From assembly GCF_964340395.1 (NCBI RefSeq), contig NC_135567.1, forward strand, positions 20,128,001-20,192,000: a stretch of 64,000 nt of DNA, given 5' to 3'. This stretch comes from Glandiceps talaboti. Lineage: Eukaryota > Hemichordata > Enteropneusta > Spengelidae. This document shows, in pieces, positions 59,841 through 64,000 of the stretch. Position 1 is the first letter of the stretch. Each line of letters opens with the position of its first letter. The notes under the pieces are model-generated. The model saw only the letters and a list, made by a program, of their open reading frames with translations. It had not been told where the DNA came from and did not search any database. A program made the position numbers and the translations under genes.

Positions 59841-61239
59841 GACATAAACTTTAACAATATAAGAGAATGAATGTTTTTGGTTTCTGTGTTCATATTGAAT
59901 GTCAAATATTGCTACTCACAGCCAGATTATTGAGTAAACCTAAATATATTGAGGTCTAGAAAATTTTGCAATTCTAGTCTTCATCTGGTTCTTAAAGCTG
60001 GAAATTTTAGTAATTACCAGACTGCTTCCTGCATTGTTTTGGTGTACAAGAATGCATTTTAGTCACTTCTTATTTTGCTTTTTTGTTTTCGAGCAAAATA
60101 AGTGAAAATAAGACTTTCTAAAAAAATTTCCAGGTTTACAGCATTCTTCAGATGTTCATAAGATGTCAACCAAACTTTGGATTCTTCTCAATAATTTGCT
60201 GACACTGAGAAGCAATATTTTATGTTCAACTTTGAATGTTTTCTTTGTATTTCACTTGCATGATTATTTCTATGGGAGTCATGAGATTTGCCTTCAATGC
60301 ATTAACCAGTACACGAACGTCAACGTGTGCTCAATTCTCATCTACAATTCCTGTGATCATACCCATTCTGAGGAGTTAGGACAGGTTGTAATGGGACAGT
60401 CTCAGCTGTAGTTAAGAGCACAAAATCATTTCTGGCCCTATGCCAACAACGAATTACATATTTGGCCCCAAGCCAACAAAAAAAAGTTTCTTTTGGCCTT
60501 GTGCCAGCTTGTCTCCATGTATTATGCAATGGTAATTCCTCACTTTAGATTAATCTTTTACTTAAAAAGTAACAATACTGCATGTCTTGACAACTAGATA
60601 TAGTAAGACTTTATTATTACCAAGTTGTCTAACCTCTGCTTGTGATAGATTTATGTTTGTAGCTTTAATGTCAACTATGTGCAACTTAGAAAGTAAGTTA
60701 ATTGTCGTATACTAGTAAGTGTGGAAGTTGTCCAATGATGTCAGTTATGTGTAAGTTTGAGTTGATTAATACTGTTTACAAATAACATGGCTATATATTT
60801 TTTTATTATATCTAGGAAAGAGAAATTTAAGGCTGATATACAAAGTACAAGCAGACTTCATTGACCCCCTAAGGTAGTCTAAGTTACACCAGGACTTCAG
60901 ATGTGAAATGCAGACCCCCTAAGGTAGTCTAAGTTACACCAGGACCACATGACCTCTGATGCAATACATTACTATAGAAGAATCACAGCTATAAGATACC
61001 ATAGGATACCATATTGGCGTTTCACATCAGCAGTCTTTCTATTGCCATAGGATTTATTGCTTAATATCCATTTATTGGTCAGCAGTCATACGAAATATAT
61101 ATGCCGTTAATAAATCACCTGTATCGTAATATCGCCACTATTATATCAACTATCGAAAGCAGTCGGCCGAAATAGAACATCATATCACTATTACATCAAG
61201 TCTATTGAAATAGGCTAATCACCGTTGTAAGAACTATTG

Positions 61240-61990
61240 CCGTCAGTACATCAGGAGTCAATTGTCCTAGGATATATCACCGTTATAACACCAATTCTGT
61301 TGAAAATAAGATCTATGGCCGTTATAACACCAGCAGTCTATCGAAATAGGACATATTGCCGCTATAACACCAAGTCTGTTGAAAATAAGATCTATGGCTG
61401 TTATAACACCAGCAGGCTATCGCTATAAGACCTATGGCCGATATTATACCAGCAGTCTGTTATAATAGGATGTATCGCCGATAATACCAAGTCTATCGTA
61501 ATAGGATATATTGCTGCTATAACATCAAGTCTGTTGAAAATAAGACCTATGGCCGTTATTACACCAGCAGTCTATTGCTATAGGATATATCACCGATTAT
61601 ACATGTACATCGCCAGTCTGTTGTCGTAGGATCTATGGCCGATATTACACCAGCAGTATATTGTCGTAGGATCTATGGCCGATATTACACCAGCAGTATA
61701 TTGTCATAGGATCTATGGCCGATATTACACCAGCAGTATATTGTCGTAGGATATATGGCCGATATTACACCAGCAGTATATTGTCATAGGATATATGGCC
61801 GATATTACACCAGCAGTATATTGTCGTAGGATCTATGGCCGATATTACACCAGCAGTATATTGTCATAGGATATATCGCCGATTTTGCCAAGTCTATCGT
61901 AATAGGATAAACTGCCGCTATAAGACCAAGTGTGTTGAAATAGGACCTATGGCCGTTATTATACCAAATACACATCATCGCTATAACACT
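61240..61990. repeat. 40-bp minisatellite, right-arm copy
   Basis: GGATCTATGGCCGATATTAC then ACCAGCAGTATATTGTCGTA. Counterpart of 38320-39000, with a homogeneous core at 61620-61880. Confidence 0.92.
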
Positions 61991-62329
61991 AAGTTTATCA
62001 AAATAATCTATATCGCTGTTAAGACGTACGATTGATTCTGTTCAAGCTGGATGCTGCCAAGTAGTTTCCCTGACATAAATAAGGAAGATAGTACATATGA
62101 TGAATCTCTCCCAACATGCAGTACTTTTTATACAGATTCCTAGTTTCTATAGCCATCTGTTGCCACGACGATTACCTAGGGGACGAATTAGATGAAAACA
62201 TAGATAACTTTTATTATTGTTGATGTCCAGTTTTCTTGACTTTCACAGTTTTCATGTTTATTTTTGCTAATGTAGTTTTGATTTCAGTGTGTGTATACTA
62301 GTTGTCATTTTTTCAGAATAAAGCAAATA

Positions 62330-62715
62330 AGTTTATTAGTCAGTTAGGGTCTAGTCTCGTTATAAAAAAGGAAGTGTATTAGTCAGGTTCTAGGCTATAT
62401 TTCCATTAAAGAAGGATGTGTATTAATCAGTTAGGGTCTACTCTATCGCTATAAAGGATGTGTATTAGTCAGTCAGGTTCTAGTCTATATCTCCATTAAA
62501 GAAGGATGTCTATTAGTCAGTTAGGGTCTACTCTATCGCTATAAAGGATGTGTATTAGTCAGTCAGGTTCTAGTCTATATCTCCATTAAAGAAGGATGTG
62601 TATTAGTCAGTTAGGGTCTAGTCTCTATCGCTGTAAAGAAGGACATGTATTAGTCAGGTTCTAGTCTATATCTCCATTAAAGAAGGAAGTGTATTAATCA
62701 GTTAGGGTCTAGTGT
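62330..62715. repeat. GTGTATTAGTCAGTTAGGGT minisatellite
   Basis: Alternating units GTCAGTTAGGGTCTA and GTCAGTCAGGTTCTA, eight to nine copies. Degenerate left-arm counterpart at 37700-37950 and a more distant one downstream of paralog A. Confidence 0.9.
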
Positions 62716-63069
62716 TTTTACAGCCTGTATGTCAGTGAGTATTGATTATTTGGTTGTAGTTGAATATCATGTGTCAAGATTTATTGATTGTTTTTTCAGA
62801 TTCTCTATTAAATAAAGTTTAATGTCTTCTTAAATCTCGTCTTGTATATTATGCATTTATCTTGACTTTCTGCTAATTATTTTTATCTCGAGTGGGGAGA
62901 ACTCGTAGTGGAAAATCTGTGAGAAAATAGAATTCGCATAGGATGGGGTGTTATAAGATGCCAGCCATTATCAATATAGAAGAAAATTTTGACCACTTCA
63001 TTAAAAATATCCTGAAAAGGTTCTATAAAAGTTACTTCTGACGACATGTTACAGAATAGCCAAATCATA

Positions 63070-64000
63070 TTATGACCCTTCCAGCATACTAGAAAAACTG
63101 TCCTAGAATCACCCCTGACTAGTAATGTATGGGAGAAACTGTCCTAGAATCACCCCTGACTAGTAATGTATGGGAGAAACTGTCCTAGAATCACCCCTGA
63201 CTAGTAATGTATGGGAGAAACTGTTCTAGAATCACCCCTGACTAGTAATGTATGGGAGAAACTGTCCTAGAATCACCCCTGACTAGTAATGTATGGGAGA
63301 AACTGTCCTAGAATCACCCCTGACTACTAATGTATGGGAGAAACTGGCCTAGAATCACGCCTGACTCGTAATGTATGGGAGAAACTGTCCTAGAATCACC
63401 CCTGACTAGTAATGTATGGGAGAAACTGTCCTAGAATCACCCCTGACTAGTAATGTATGGGAGAAACTCCTAGAATCACCCCTGACTAGTAATGTATGGG
63501 AGAAACTGTTCTAGAATCACCCCCTGCCCCTGACTAGTAATGTATGGGAGAAACTGTCCTAGAATCACCCCTGACTAGTAATGTATGGGAGAAACTGTCC
63601 TAGAATCACACCTGACTACTAATGTATGGGAGAAACTGTCCTAGAATCACCCCTGACTAGTAATGTATGGGAGAAACTGTCCTAGAATCACCCCTGACTA
63701 CTAATGTATGGGAGAAACTGTCCTAGAATCACCCCTGACTACTAATGTATGGGAGAAACTGTCATAGAATCACCCCTGACTAGTAATGTATGGGAGAAAC
63801 TGTCCTAGAATCACCCCTGACTAGTAATGTATGGGAGAAACTGTCCTAGAATCACCCCTTACTAGTAATGTACGGGAGAAACTGTCCTAGAATCACCCCT
63901 GACTAGTAATGTATGGGAGAAACTGTCCTAGAATCACCACTGACTACTAATGTATGGGAGAAACTGGCCTAGAATCACCACTGACTAGTAATGTATGGGA
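63070..64000. repeat. 41-bp minisatellite running off the right edge
   Basis: TAATGTATGGGAGAAACTGT then CCTAGAATCACCCCTGACTAG; about 22 copies in the window, inverted relative to 37080-37320. Confidence 0.95.

Larger units (their letters stand above)
55045..62830 (+). other. Probable 3' UTR/downstream region of hnRNP paralog C (right arm)
   Basis: No protein-coding exon recognised. It contains the arrays at 55.2, 55.74, 57.69, 59.27, 61.24 and 62.33 kb plus arm blocks matching paralog B. AATAAA at 62811-62816 lies in TCTATTAAATAAAGTTTAAT, which aligns with the corresponding sites of A and B. If used as one terminal exon, the 3' UTR would be about 7.8 kb; extra introns cannot be excluded. Confidence 0.45.
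37080..64000. repeat. Very large inverted duplication carrying paralogs B and C
   Basis: Blocks left of about 47.9 kb recur in reverse complement and reverse order on the right: 37.08-37.33 with 63.07-64.0 kb; 37.33-37.53 with 62.87-63.08; 38.10-38.28 with 62.02-62.22; 38.3-39.0 with 61.24-61.99; 39.24-39.56 with 60.65-60.96; 39.68-40.14 with 60.12-60.53; 40.17-40.50 with 55.2-55.48; the last exon of B with that of C; and 44.86-45.15 with 50.58-50.86. Inner coordinate pairs sum to about 95.8 kb and outer pairs to about 100.3 kb. Three arrays between 55.7 and 59.9 kb, present only on the right, explain the 4.5-kb shift. The right arm runs off the window. Confidence 0.9.

Noticed and set aside
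3300-64000. CRISPR-like regular repeats
   Set aside because: The repeats are head-to-tail minisatellites without unique spacers, in intron-containing eukaryotic DNA.

Overview
The window is metazoan nuclear DNA. Genes are broken by many GT-AG introns, intergenic space is large, and non-LTR retrotransposon fragments, TTAA-flanked miniature inverted-repeat elements and more than twenty minisatellite arrays are present. There are no bacterial-type operons. I infer an invertebrate deuterostome, most likely a lancelet (Branchiostoma-like). The recurring overlap of minisatellites with exon-intron boundaries is, from memory, a described amphioxus trait ('mirage' minisatellites). The species itself is not proved by anything here.

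Layout. 1-9.9 kb, minus strand: the N-terminal four coding exons of methionine synthase reductase (MTRR). Its first intron holds about 47 copies of a 70-bp repeat, and the rest of the gene lies beyond the left edge. 10-13.6 kb, plus strand: FMC1, a small ATP-synthase assembly factor, complete in three coding exons. 13.6-16 kb: a degenerate retrotransposon fragment, microsatellites, a minisatellite and a hairpin. 16.2-22.6 kb, plus strand: a five-exon gene for a protein with one CCCH zinc finger that I do not recognise.

25.4-55 kb: three paralogous genes for hnRNP A/B/D-type proteins (two RRMs, a Gly-rich tail and a C-terminal R-x-x-PY signal). Copies A (25452-33108) and B (40887-47243) are on the minus strand and copy C (48725-55044) is on the plus strand. 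Exon 2 is 243 bp in all three and every intron phase is shared. B and C are head to head at the middle of a very large inverted duplication, whose arms run from about 37 kb to the right edge at 64 kb. The arms show sharp identity steps: stretches of intron and 3' flank are about 98-99% identical by eye, while the coding exons between them are only about 80% identical. This suggests patchy arm-to-arm gene conversion.

The main genome-biology theme is tandem duplication at splice sites. In all five multi-exon loci, tandem repeats (2 to about 47 copies) include or abut a splice donor or acceptor. Two miniature elements have also seeded satellites from one of their own ends. MTRR (flavin reductase for cobalamin-dependent methionine synthase), FMC1 (mitochondrial complex V assembly) and the hnRNPs (nuclear RNA binding) are unrelated housekeeping functions, so the genes do not form a pathway.
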